Below are positions 8,071-15,446 of a stretch of DNA of 64,000 bases, one piece after another. A program made the position numbers and the translations under genes. Source of the stretch: an uncultured Bacteroidales bacterium. GTDB lineage: Bacteria > Bacteroidota > Bacteroidia > Bacteroidales > P3. The stretch's first letter is position 1. Each line of letters opens with the position of its first letter. The notes under the pieces were generated by a model. That model searched no databases, was not told where the DNA came from, and saw only the letters and a program-made list of their open reading frames with translations. The stretch spans positions 1-64,000 of the forward strand of contig CAMVMF010000008.1 of assembly GCA_947168515.1 (NCBI GenBank), in the 5' to 3' direction.

Positions 8071-10119
8071 ATGAAACATCAAACTTTTCTACACAATGCG
8101 GCATTCCGTTTCCGCCGATTCAGCCGTGCGGGCTATGCTGCTTTCTGTTCGATGCACCGAGTGGTCAATATTGGACGTCTGGCCTCCTACATAGCAGATC
8201 GCCAATTGAAGAAGTCGGTCGCTCTGGTGGCTTTGTGCCTTCCATTTCTTTGTGGCACAGCCATGGCCCAGACCGACGACCAGTTGGAGGAGCATCTCTT
8301 ACCTACCCTCGACATCATAGCCGCAGCCGACTCCACACAGGGGTCGCCTGATGCGGTTGCCGTCATCTCCCGAACACAGTTGCAGGGGTTGGCGGTTAGC
8401 TCTGTCGGGGAATTGCTGGAGCAGTTGCCCGGCTTGGATCTGCGCACCCGCGGAGGCGGCGACGTGCAAGGCGACCTCACCATGCGTGGAGGTACCTTCG
8501 ACCAAATGATTGTCCTGCTCAATGGTGTCAACCTCAATGATGCCCAAACGGGTCATCACAACCTCGACATTCCTATTGACCTTGCAATGGTCGACCGCGT
8601 CGAAATCATCCCTGCTGCTGCATTGGTCCACTATGGCCTTTCATCCTTCTGTGGGGCCGTAAATATCGTTACTGGTGAGGCTTCCGCCAATCAGTTTCGA
8701 GCCCAACTGGCAGGTGGTAGTTTTGGCCAGGCCCATCTTTCCGCCGGCGGTACTCGGGTATCAGGACCTTGGACCCTCTCTGCCGCTGCTGCTTACCATC
8801 GCAGCGACGGCTACAGGCCCAACACCGACTATCGACACGGCAGTCTCTATCTCCAGGCTCGCCGTCATGATAGGGTAGGGGACTGGCTGCTGCAATTGGG
8901 CGGTCAGTCCAAGGATTTTGGCAGCCAGGCATTCTATAGCCTGCGTTATCCCGACCAGTACGAGGCTACACGCACTCTCCTTGCCTCTGCCTCACGCCTG
9001 CGCTATTGGCGTGGGTGGCAGCTCGAAGCCACCCTATACGGTCGGCTTCACAAAGACCGTTTCGAGCTTTTCCGTGAGGGCATGGTGGAGGCTCCCAGCT
9101 GGTATGTCGGTCACAACTACCACCTCTCGTCCAACGCTGGCTTGAGGCTGCGTGCCTCACGACGTTGGTCTGGAGGCAAGACTACTTTCGGTACCGAAAT
9201 ACGAGATGAGGCCATCCTAAGCTCTGTCTTGGGCGATACCCTAGCCAAGCCTCGTCCTGTCTATTGGGAGCCGGAAGGGCACTTCTATGCCCTTGGCAAG
9301 GCACGCCTGAATGCCAACGCATTTGCCGAGCATAGCCTTTTCCTCCGCAAGATGAAACTCACAGCCGGACTCATGGGCTCCTACAACACCTTGATGGGAC
9401 CCAACTTCGGCTATTCCCTCAGTGGCGACTACCCCATCAGTCAGCAATGGCGTCTGACTGGCAGTTTGGGCCGCTCATTCCGTCTGCCCACATACACCGA
9501 CTTGTATTATCACAGCGCCACCCAGATTAGCGACCCCAATCTCAAGCCCGAAGTGAGCCATCATGCCGAAATCACGCTGCGCTATTCGCGGCCTCATTTC
9601 GGTGCTGTGGCCACTGTCTATGGCCGTCTTGGCTCCAATATCATCGACTGGGTCCGCCAGCCCGAAGAGTCGGTGTGGCATAGCATGAACCACGCTACCA
9701 TTGATGCCTTTGGAGGCGACCTTCAAGCCGCCTATCGCGGCACTGGACTCCTGCGCCGCTTGGGCCTAAGCTATTCCTATTGCACCTTGGCGCAAGCAGC
9801 CGATGGCTATATCAGCAATTATGTGCTCGACTACCTTCGCCACAAGGTGGGCCTAGACATGGTGCTTTCGCCTTTCAAGGGCTTCCGGGTCAAACTCTTG
9901 GCTGACTACCATTACCGTGTTGGCACTTACACCGACCTTCAAGGACAGCCGCAGGCTTATGCCCCGGTCTTCCTGCTCAATGGCGGTGTGGAGTACGACC
10001 TCTGGCAGCTCACCCTTTATGCCGAAGGCTATAATGTATTAAATAAAGATTATTGTGACTATGGCGGCATCCCCCAGCCGGGCATCTCCTTCCTGGGCGG
10101 CGTGCGCCTCAAATTGTAA
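8071..10119 (+). CDS. TonB-dependent outer-membrane receptor, BtuB-like
   Basis: An outer-membrane gated barrel for uptake of a scarce ligand such as cobalamin or another chelate. The plug covers about residues 75-200 (LPTLDIIAA, RGGTFDQMIVLLNGVNLNDAQTG, VDRVEIIPAAALVHYG, GAVNIVT). The rest is a 22-strand-type barrel ending in FLGGVRLKL. The RGGTFDQ...LLNGVNL...QTGH pattern is that of BtuB-type receptors in Bacteroidota. The signal peptide is unusual: the hydrophobic core (residues 46-66, cleavage after AMA) is preceded by about 45 residues rich in Arg and aromatics (FRRFSRAGYAAF). No cobalamin riboswitch consensus was recognised in the 160-base upstream region, so the ligand stays open. A terminator follows at 10150. 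Confidence 0.88.
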   Translation: MKHQTFLHNAAFRFRRFSRAGYAAFCSMHRVVNIGRLASYIADRQLKKSVALVALCLPFLCGTAMAQTDDQLEEHLLPTLDIIAAADSTQGSPDAVAVISRTQLQGLAVSSVGELLEQLPGLDLRTRGGGDVQGDLTMRGGTFDQMIVLLNGVNLNDAQTGHHNLDIPIDLAMVDRVEIIPAAALVHYGLSSFCGAVNIVTGEASANQFRAQLAGGSFGQAHLSAGGTRVSGPWTLSAAAAYHRSDGYRPNTDYRHGSLYLQARRHDRVGDWLLQLGGQSKDFGSQAFYSLRYPDQYEATRTLLASASRLRYWRGWQLEATLYGRLHKDRFELFREGMVEAPSWYVGHNYHLSSNAGLRLRASRRWSGGKTTFGTEIRDEAILSSVLGDTLAKPRPVYWEPEGHFYALGKARLNANAFAEHSLFLRKMKLTAGLMGSYNTLMGPNFGYSLSGDYPISQQWRLTGSLGRSFRLPTYTDLYYHSATQISDPNLKPEVSHHAEITLRYSRPHFGAVATVYGRLGSNIIDWVRQPEESVWHSMNHATIDAFGGDLQAAYRGTGLLRRLGLSYSYCTLAQAADGYISNYVLDYLRHKVGLDMVLSPFKGFRVKLLADYHYRVGTYTDLQGQPQAYAPVFLLNGGVEYDLWQLTLYAEGYNVLNKDYCDYGGIPQPGISFLGGVRLKL

Positions 10120-10149
10120 TATAAATCGGTTTTACGACAGCGTTTTTAA

Positions 10150-10186
10150 GGAAGGGAAGACTCACCAAGAGCCTTCCCTGTTTTTT
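10150..10186 (+). terminator. Intrinsic terminator after the TonB receptor
   Basis: GGAAGGGAAG pairs with a CTTCCC-containing arm ending at 10178, followed by TGTTTTTTATTTT. It lies 30 bases after the receptor stop codon. Confidence 0.75.
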
Positions 10187-10257
10187 ATTTTGTAAGTTAC
10201 TCAAGTTTAGCACAAAAAAAAGTGGCATGATTATTTGCATATATCACTGAATTTTAG

Positions 10258-10518
10258 TAATTTTGCAAAGTGAATTCAAATATTTTTCAATCATGCCATA
10301 CCACATAATTACAAAAAACATTTCTGAAATCGGGTAATAACTCGAGGTAGACGAAGAAAGTGCCATGCATGCGATGTACAAAACGCTCCAGCTGCTCCGG
10401 CTTACAGACAGCAAGCTTGGCTTGAAGACGCTCGGCAACGCCAAAACCAAGAGTGCCATGAAACTCATGGTTATCATACTGATGCCGTTCTTCGAGGTCA
10501 AAAGAATATGTCATTACG
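10258..10518 (+). pseudogene. Relic of a gene start with promoter (possibly transposase-like)
   Basis: A TAATTTTGC -7 element at 10258-10266 precedes an ATG at 10293 that opens as MPYHIITKNISEIG and then meets two consecutive stops (TAA TAA at 10335-10340). The same frame continues open as LEVDEESAMHAMYKTLQLLR and then a segment rich in Lys and Met ending LMPFFEVKRI. A promoter, a proper start and an interrupted frame suggest a decayed gene. The Leu/Met-rich stretch reminds me of the N-terminal part of some Bacteroidota transposases, but I could not place it in a family. Confidence 0.35.
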
Positions 10519-10639
10519 AGGGTTCGTGACTCCACCGTCTGGCCAGGTCGGGTTTTGTATGCCGTTTTTAGTCATCATCAGTAGGATAACGAAGATGTGG
10601 CTGTTTTATTGCCTCAGGTGCTATAGCGGTTCTATTCAT

Positions 10640-10740
10640 TACTTTTGCGGATTGAAAATCCTTATACTCAGTGGGTCTGGATTGCAAATCCAGACCAGCG
10701 ACACAGCATGGAACATCCGCAGGGTCGGGAGGCGGTAGCG
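10640..10740. repeat. REP-like palindromic repeat (GGATTGCAAATCC type)
   Basis: GGTCTGGATTGCAAATCCAGACC (10673-10695) is a near-perfect palindrome preceded by the smaller GGATTGAAAATCC. Inverted units built around AATCC/GGATT are common intergenic repeats in Bacteroidales. It sits exactly where the phospholipase-D-like relic loses similarity, suggesting that a rearrangement used it. Confidence 0.45.
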
Positions 10741-10744
10741 CAGT

Positions 10745-11054
10745 CGAAAATCATTATCTTGAAATGCACCCGTGGGCAGAGTCTCCGTTCCAACCTGCTC
10801 CACAACCCAGGATACTTGTCGAAGTCCTCGCGGAAGTTCTCACCTGGTTCTTTGGCGTGCAGCAGACGAATGTCGACACCGCGCTTGAGCAGCTTGTCGA
10901 GCGCCGACAGGAACGGAACCACATCCCGACCTCCCGCCACGTACAAGTCCTTCAGGTCGGCAGTACCAATCCACAAATCGTGCTTGACCTTCTCACAAAG
11001 TGCCAACACCTTTGTGTAATGCTCCTAGTCTGCGATGTAGTGTATCAATTCCTA
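10745..11054 (-). pseudogene. Phospholipase D-like (HKD) protein fragment
   Basis: Read on the minus strand, the frame gives ELIHYIAD, a stop (TAG, complement of 11025-11027), then EHYTKVLALCEK, DLWIGTADLKDLYV, a basic linker with VDIRLLHAKEP, and CPRVHFKIMIFD. WIGTADLKDL and the HFK (HxK half of an HKD motif) with FD after it resemble the N-terminal half of small phospholipase-D-like proteins. The protein then loses its expected GSANLTG continuation and runs into the repeat at 10673. An in-frame stop plus loss of the C-terminal half make it a pseudogene. Its 5' end overlaps the 3' end of the gene ending at 11045. Confidence 0.6.
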
Positions 11055-11842
11055 TGAGTTTTTGTGAAGTCAGGATGAGTGTTAAGAAAGATTTGATATG
11101 CATTAATCACACTATTATACCATTCTTCGGAACTCTTTCTTGCACTAAAATGCCAATTATTGATGGCTATCTTGTTTTCTTTCGTATCATAATATACCCA
11201 ACCATCATCATCAACCCATCCACTATCATCCCTATTATCTAAACCTTGGTAACACTCACTCTTTAAGAAATTCAGCAATAAGTTACCACTTTCTTCTATG
11301 CAATCCGAATAGCCACAACAAACAATTATATCTGCATCTAAATTTAGTATCTGTTCTTTAAGTAAATTTTTGTCTCTTTCTAAATAATACCTTAATGTGT
11401 TGTTTGAGACAGAATTGCCGCCAGCTTCTTTCTTCGCATTAATTCTCGCAATAGGAAACGTATTGTATAGTTCAATCGCCTGTTCATTTGTAAATATATA
11501 ATCAGCTTTGTATCCTGGCTTTGTGTTGACTAATCCATATAACTGATACATTAGATTTCGATAGAATGCATAGGATAGATTGCCTGTTTCTCCCCTAACA
11601 TCCCAAGCGTCATATCCACCTGCATTTTGATCCTTTGTTAGAAATAAAACTCGCAATGGAGCTTTATTCCACATTTCGTTTTCTTGTTTTCCATCAGAAT
11701 AGCGTTCAGTGCCATTCTCTATCGTCTTGATTACTCCACGATACATTATCCCATCATCTGCAAAATTTGTCTCATGCCACTCTTCATTGTGTTTCCTCCA
11801 TTTTTCGAGAATTCTTTCATTCTCAGCAACAAAGTCTTTCAT
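11045..11842 (-). CDS. Hypothetical protein, AT-rich orphan gene
   Basis: A 265-residue acidic soluble protein with no signal peptide or membrane segment. A conserved-looking core is APLRVLFLTKDQN near residues 60-72, and LNLDADIIVCCGYSDC near 168-183. Two beta-strands of this kind, one early and one late, with a central NTFPIARINAKK segment, are reminiscent of the uracil-DNA-glycosylase-like fold, but no catalytic motif could be assigned. The base composition is clearly richer in A+T than the neighbours, with many AAA, AAT and ATA codons. It has its own promoter just upstream. These signs and the flanking relics suggest recent transfer. Function unknown. Confidence 0.7.
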   Translation of the reverse strand: MKDFVAENERILEKWRKHNEEWHETNFADDGIMYRGVIKTIENGTERYSDGKQENEMWNKAPLRVLFLTKDQNAGGYDAWDVRGETGNLSYAFYRNLMYQLYGLVNTKPGYKADYIFTNEQAIELYNTFPIARINAKKEAGGNSVSNNTLRYYLERDKNLLKEQILNLDADIIVCCGYSDCIEESGNLLLNFLKSECYQGLDNRDDSGWVDDDGWVYYDTKENKIAINNWHFSARKSSEEWYNSVINAYQIFLNTHPDFTKTHRN

Positions 11843-11871
11843 AATGCATTAAATAGTTGTTTGTTTACTAT

Positions 11872-11880
11872 GCAAAAATA
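11872..11880 (-). promoter_or_regulatory. Promoter -7 element TATTTTTGC of the orphan gene
   Basis: The complement of 11872-11880 reads TATTTTTGC, placed 30 bases before the ATG at 11842. The gene therefore carries its own host-compatible promoter. Confidence 0.7.
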
Positions 11881-11906
11881 CGAATATTTTCTGATACAGG
11901 TGCATT

Positions 11907-12578
11907 TTATCGTTCAAACAGTATGGGGTCGACATTCGTATTTATCTGGTAGTTGAAGGCGTAGGTGGTCATGCGGAGGAGGTCGGGGATGGAGTAGTTC
12001 ATGTGGGTGCAGAGGGCATGGACTGCGTAGCAGACGCAGAGGTGGTCGAGCTGGGGGATGCGGAGGGGGCCTTCGGCCCAAGTCTGGCCGTCGTCGAGGT
12101 TGCAGAGATGGTCACCACAGCACCAGCAGATGTCGTCCAGACGCGAATTATCGCCGATGACCCACAGCATCTCGTTCCACCGCGAACCGTAGAAGGCATC
12201 CTCCTCCATCGTGAAGAGGTGCGGATCATTTTCGTTGTGACTGTAGAGGAGCGTGGTCTCCAATTCGAAAGGCTCGCCGCTGAGGGTATGAATGGCGGAC
12301 ATCTGGTCCTGCAGCGTGCGGTGACGCTCGTTCAGCTGCTTTGTCAGCGCCAGCAGTTGCTCGTTGACCACCTCGAAGCGCCGCACCTCGGCCTCGGTGG
12401 CATGCTTTGCAAACATCTCATTGAGGATCCACTGCCGGGTGCCGAGATGGTCATCGATCACCCCCTCTGTCGCCTTGTCCCAATAGCCCTCGAAGGGCTT
12501 AGCTATACGCAGGATATAATCCTCGCAATCCTGCAGCCGCTTGCGCAGCTGGCGGATATTGTCTTTTTGTTCTTGCAT
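11907..12578 (-). CDS. Hypothetical protein with N-terminal coiled coil
   Basis: A 223-residue protein not recognised. The first 110 residues are heptad-like (QEQKDNIRQLRKRLQDCEDY, later RRFEVVNEQLLALTKQLNER), predicting a coiled coil. The second half holds a cysteine cluster DICWCCGDHLCNLDD and a further CVCYAVHALC, which could bind metal, then TTYAFNYQI. No signal peptide is seen. Its start codon lies only about 16 bases from the left end of the IS1595 element, so the native promoter has probably been displaced and expression may now depend on the element. Codon use resembles the core genome more than that of the gene at 11045. Confidence 0.65.
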   Translation of the reverse strand: MQEQKDNIRQLRKRLQDCEDYILRIAKPFEGYWDKATEGVIDDHLGTRQWILNEMFAKHATEAEVRRFEVVNEQLLALTKQLNERHRTLQDQMSAIHTLSGEPFELETTLLYSHNENDPHLFTMEEDAFYGSRWNEMLWVIGDNSRLDDICWCCGDHLCNLDDGQTWAEGPLRIPQLDHLCVCYAVHALCTHMNYSIPDLLRMTTYAFNYQINTNVDPILFER

Positions 12579-12593
12579 TTTATGATTATTTTT

Positions 12594-13711
12594 CGCTCTA
12601 GTTTGATTTAGGACTGATTTTTTACCAGAAGAGGCACAGCTGGTCTCAAAAAGAGAGCCGAGCAGGTCTCCTCAAAAATTGCTGATGCCACCTGTTGGAG
12701 TACGGCTACTGCCTTTTCCGCAAAACCATTCTTTCTTCGTTCCACTTCGTTGTTCCATACGAGGTAGTTGTTCAAGTACTTGGACGATATTCCTTTGAAT
12801 TGCCCGATAAAGTTCTTAAGGTTGGAATGATATGCGTTGAGGTGTTGTATGTGGTATATGCCTTTCACCGTCCCCTTGCCCCCCTTAATCTGGACAAGGG
12901 CATTACCGTTCTCCTTCGCAAATTTGCGATATGAGGCTTCCTCGTCGGTACACAGGGTGGCCTCATGGTTCACATGGCCGCCAAGAACCTCCCTCACGGC
13001 CTTGGTCGAGCATTTCCCGAGCTTGGCCACTCTGCTTACGGCATTGCCCTTGCGGTCTATGGCACATGGGATACACACCAACTCGTCCGATAGTCCCCTC
13101 TTGTGGTTCTCTCCTCCTCGGACTCGTGCCTGCCGCTCTACTTCTCCCTTTGAGAAAAGAGACCTGTCGCCCTTGAATGACAACGGCATGAATGTCTCGT
13201 CTGCTTCTACAATGCCGGACAACTCTGTGTCTCTGGAACACTCTCCAAGGGCGTCGAGAATCTTGTGCCTCCATATGAATGATGTGTAATGCGTAATGCC
13301 ACACCGTTCGGCACTTTGGTCTATCGTCAACCCTTCCGCCATACAGCTCATGTATTCTCTCCATACCGACAGGCTCTTACGCGTGCCGTTAAAAATGGTG
13401 TTCTTCCTTATAGAGAACGTCTTGCCACAGTCCTTACAGATAAACTTCTGTGCCCCATTCTTTCGTTTCCCATTTCGCTGAACATGGGTCCCTCCACATA
13501 TGGGACACACCCGTCCGCCCGAGAACCTTTGTTCCGTCAGGTACTCTTCCATGTCTGATGATGCAGTTTGCACTCCCTTGTACAGGTCGTGCAGCTTGAT
13601 ACGCTCCATGATAGGCAGACTGTTTATCAGCTCCATGATGCTTTCTGCTGTGTGTTTTTGGTCTTCCATAACGAGATAACGAAAAAATCAGTCTATTATT
13701 GTACTAGAGCG
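12594..13711 (-). mobile_element. IS1595-family insertion sequence
   Basis: An element of about 1.12 kb holding one transposase gene. Imperfect terminal inverted repeats of roughly 30 bases are visible: CGCTCTAGT...GACTGATTTTT at 12594-12623 and its counterpart read from 13711 leftward (CGCTCTAGT...GACTGATTTTT). The target was AT-rich; no exact 8-base target duplication is visible, so either it has decayed or the ends are off by a base or two. The right end abuts the T-run of the tRNA-Glu terminator and the left end is about 16 bases upstream of the gene at 12578. Confidence 0.85.
12608..13669 (-). CDS. IS1595-family transposase
   Basis: A 353-residue DDE-type transposase. The N-terminus has a zinc ribbon with Cys55, Cys58, Cys78 and Cys81 (CPICGG and CKDCGKTF). 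A helical DNA-binding segment with RKSLSVWREYMSCMAEGLT follows. The catalytic region shows VEADETFMP (Asp157) and LCTDEEASY (Asp242), then NAYHSNLKNF and GISSKYLNNYLVW, the typical ending of IS1595/ISXO2-like enzymes. The frame is intact, so the element may still be active. It is the only gene in the element. Start chosen at the first ATG inside the right inverted repeat. Confidence 0.92.
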   Translation of the reverse strand: MEDQKHTAESIMELINSLPIMERIKLHDLYKGVQTASSDMEEYLTEQRFSGGRVCPICGGTHVQRNGKRKNGAQKFICKDCGKTFSIRKNTIFNGTRKSLSVWREYMSCMAEGLTIDQSAERCGITHYTSFIWRHKILDALGECSRDTELSGIVEADETFMPLSFKGDRSLFSKGEVERQARVRGGENHKRGLSDELVCIPCAIDRKGNAVSRVAKLGKCSTKAVREVLGGHVNHEATLCTDEEASYRKFAKENGNALVQIKGGKGTVKGIYHIQHLNAYHSNLKNFIGQFKGISSKYLNNYLVWNNEVERRKNGFAEKAVAVLQQVASAIFEETCSALFLRPAVPLLVKNQS

Positions 13712-13713
13712 AT

Positions 13714-13749
13714 ATAAAAAAGGCAACTGATTGAAATTCAGTTGCCTTT
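13714..13749 (-). terminator. Intrinsic terminator of the tRNA-Glu gene
   Basis: On the minus strand, AAGGCAACTGA and TCAGTTGCCTT form an 11-bp perfect stem with a 7-base loop, followed by TTTTTTA. The IS1595 end begins only about three bases beyond the T-run. Confidence 0.9.
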
Positions 13750-13750
13750 G

Positions 13751-13824
13751 TACCGCATATCAGAGTCGAACTGATGATCTACTGCGTGAGAGGCAGTTGT
13801 CCTGGACCACTAGACGAATGCGGC
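13751..13824 (-). tRNA. tRNA-Glu (anticodon CTC)
   Basis: The complement folds as a 74-nt cloverleaf. The acceptor stem GCCGCAT pairs with ATGCGGT (one G-T pair) with discriminator A. The D-arm is GTCTAGTGGTCCAGGAC. The anticodon stem ACTGC/GCAGT holds loop CTCTCAC, so the anticodon is CTC, reading GAG. The T-arm is ATCAG/CTGAT with loop TTCGACT. The D-arm GTCTAG...CCAGGAC is characteristic of glutamate tRNAs. The 3' CCA is not encoded. A strong promoter lies upstream and a terminator immediately downstream. Confidence 0.92.
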
Positions 13825-13855
13825 TTGTTTAGGAGATTTCCTTTTGAAATCGGTT

Positions 13856-13864
13856 GCAAAGATA
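13856..13864 (-). promoter_or_regulatory. Promoter -7 element TATCTTTGC of tRNA-Glu
   Basis: The complement of 13856-13864 is TATCTTTGC, 32 bases before the 5' end of the mature tRNA. It leaves a short precursor leader for RNase P. Confidence 0.8.
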
Positions 13865-14138
13865 CGACTTTTTTTCTAATTGACAAACTTTTTTGTAGAA
13901 ACTTTTTTAGTTATTTAATTATATTGTTGTCGGTCAATGTGTTATTGTTTGATTTATTTCTCTGCTAAGCCGCGATAATGTCCATAATAATGAGTCGTTT
14001 CATATTTGTTTTTGTCTTTTTTCTGTTCTTATTACCCTCGTTTGAGTGGTGATGTATGTATTATATTGATATGCTGTTACTTATATACAATCTAGGTGTG
14101 GGGGCTGTTTCAAATCATTTCTCGGTGGGGTTGTTGTT
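13865..14138. other. AT-rich spacer between tRNA-Glu and the tocopherol-cyclase-like gene
   Basis: Apart from the upstream half of the tRNA promoter, I see no gene, repeat or strong hairpin here. The sequence is very rich in T on the plus strand. Both flanking genes run on the minus strand, so it holds the 3' end region of the gene ending at 14139. Confidence 0.5.
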
Positions 14139-15284
14139 TTAGCCTTTGTAAGGGGTAAGGACATCGTACTCACCATATTCGCAACCAGCATTCTCCACAT
14201 GGATACGGTCAATCAGCTTACCGTGTCGATATAGGCAAATAGTGCCATGTCCGTTTCCGCCGTTCCATAGACGGTTGTGGCGTTTGAGTCCGTTGGGTGC
14301 CTCATAATTCACCAACAGCATGTCGGCTTTCTCGCACACGATGTCTGTCACCATTCGGTTAAGCCATGTACGCTGCTCCACATGCCATACTATCTGCGTG
14401 TCGGTCTCGTAGCAACGGAACCGGGTGCGACATCCTGTCCAGAATTTAGAGAAGTTAAACTCATAGGCTTTGCCCTCGTACCAAAGTGCCGAGAGCAGCT
14501 GACGTGGCAATGCCACCGGTCCCACTTTGGGCTTGCCGCCACCTATGTCGAACACACTGTTGGTGAGCTTGCGTCCCGTTAGTTCGCTGGTGAGGTTGCA
14601 CGAAGAGAGCCATACCCATGGTGTGGTAAAGTCCTTGCCCCAGTTCTTGTCGGCATAGCCGAAGCAGTTGTGCGGATGCACGAGATAGCGTTTCCCGTTG
14701 AAGGTGATTTCACCTTCGTATTCAGTCTTCATACCTTCGGCATGCCAAAACATTTCGAATAGTTGCCACTGACGCATAGGCCGGCTGGCACCATAGCCCA
14801 CGTTGAAAGCCACCTGCTTCCGTATTTTAAGATTCCATGACATGCTACCGCTACCGCACATCCATTCGGGGTGTGACTGTGCCTCGGCAGGACTGATGTC
14901 CACCGAACCATGGGTCTCGGTCTCCGACACCATGCAGTCGCCTGCCTTGACAGAAAAAGGCACACTCATATCCACCACAGTTTGTTTCCATCCAAAGAAT
15001 CTGTGCAGCTGTGTCCTATCAGCTCCACACCAGGCTCCGGCTTTCACCATCAGGTAGGAAGGAGGCAAGCCCTTTTCTTTATTCTCTTTCAACTGTCCGA
15101 ACTGGGGAGTGTCACCACCATAGGCTGGATTGCAAAGGAAGAACTCGATGAAAAAGGGACGTGGTGTGCCTGTATCGGCATCGTATGCCGTTAGGCTGTG
15201 CCACCACCAGTCGTAGCCGCAGTGGGCCTGCTTGCCAAAAAGTTGGCAAGCATTGCGTGATATGTCGTGTTTGTTGAAACTCAT
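14139..15284 (-). CDS. Tocopherol cyclase-like (lipocalin-type) protein
   Basis: A 381-residue protein with the tocopherol-cyclase-family hallmark FGYADKNWGKDF...PWVWLSSCN near residues 215-240, plus an N-terminal WWWHSLTAYD segment and a repeated W-rich strand pattern. In plants the family cyclises quinols, but bacterial members mostly lack assigned reactions and are thought to adopt a two-lipocalin beta-barrel that binds hydrophobic ligands. No signal peptide is evident. It is followed on the same strand, 162 bases upstream, by a PfkB sugar kinase, with no obvious shared promoter. The family is fairly secure; the substrate is unknown. Confidence 0.75.
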   Translation of the reverse strand: MSFNKHDISRNACQLFGKQAHCGYDWWWHSLTAYDADTGTPRPFFIEFFLCNPAYGGDTPQFGQLKENKEKGLPPSYLMVKAGAWCGADRTQLHRFFGWKQTVVDMSVPFSVKAGDCMVSETETHGSVDISPAEAQSHPEWMCGSGSMSWNLKIRKQVAFNVGYGASRPMRQWQLFEMFWHAEGMKTEYEGEITFNGKRYLVHPHNCFGYADKNWGKDFTTPWVWLSSCNLTSELTGRKLTNSVFDIGGGKPKVGPVALPRQLLSALWYEGKAYEFNFSKFWTGCRTRFRCYETDTQIVWHVEQRTWLNRMVTDIVCEKADMLLVNYEAPNGLKRHNRLWNGGNGHGTICLYRHGKLIDRIHVENAGCEYGEYDVLTPYKG

Positions 15285-15446
15285 TGAATATAATGATTTT
15301 TAGTTGTGTTTTACTTAGCTGGTGCATTTGGATGGTGGTACTTGGCTGAATTATGACATGACGTTCTGTTTATCATGCACCATCAGCAAAGTGACTTCCG
15401 TATGGCTCCAATAATTGCTTTTCTTCTCATTCCTATGTTCTGTTCA

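Noticed and set aside
12586-13720. 8-base target-site duplication of the IS1595 element
   Set aside because: The flanking eight bases (TTATTTTT and ATATAAAA) are both AT-rich but not identical, so no duplication can be claimed.
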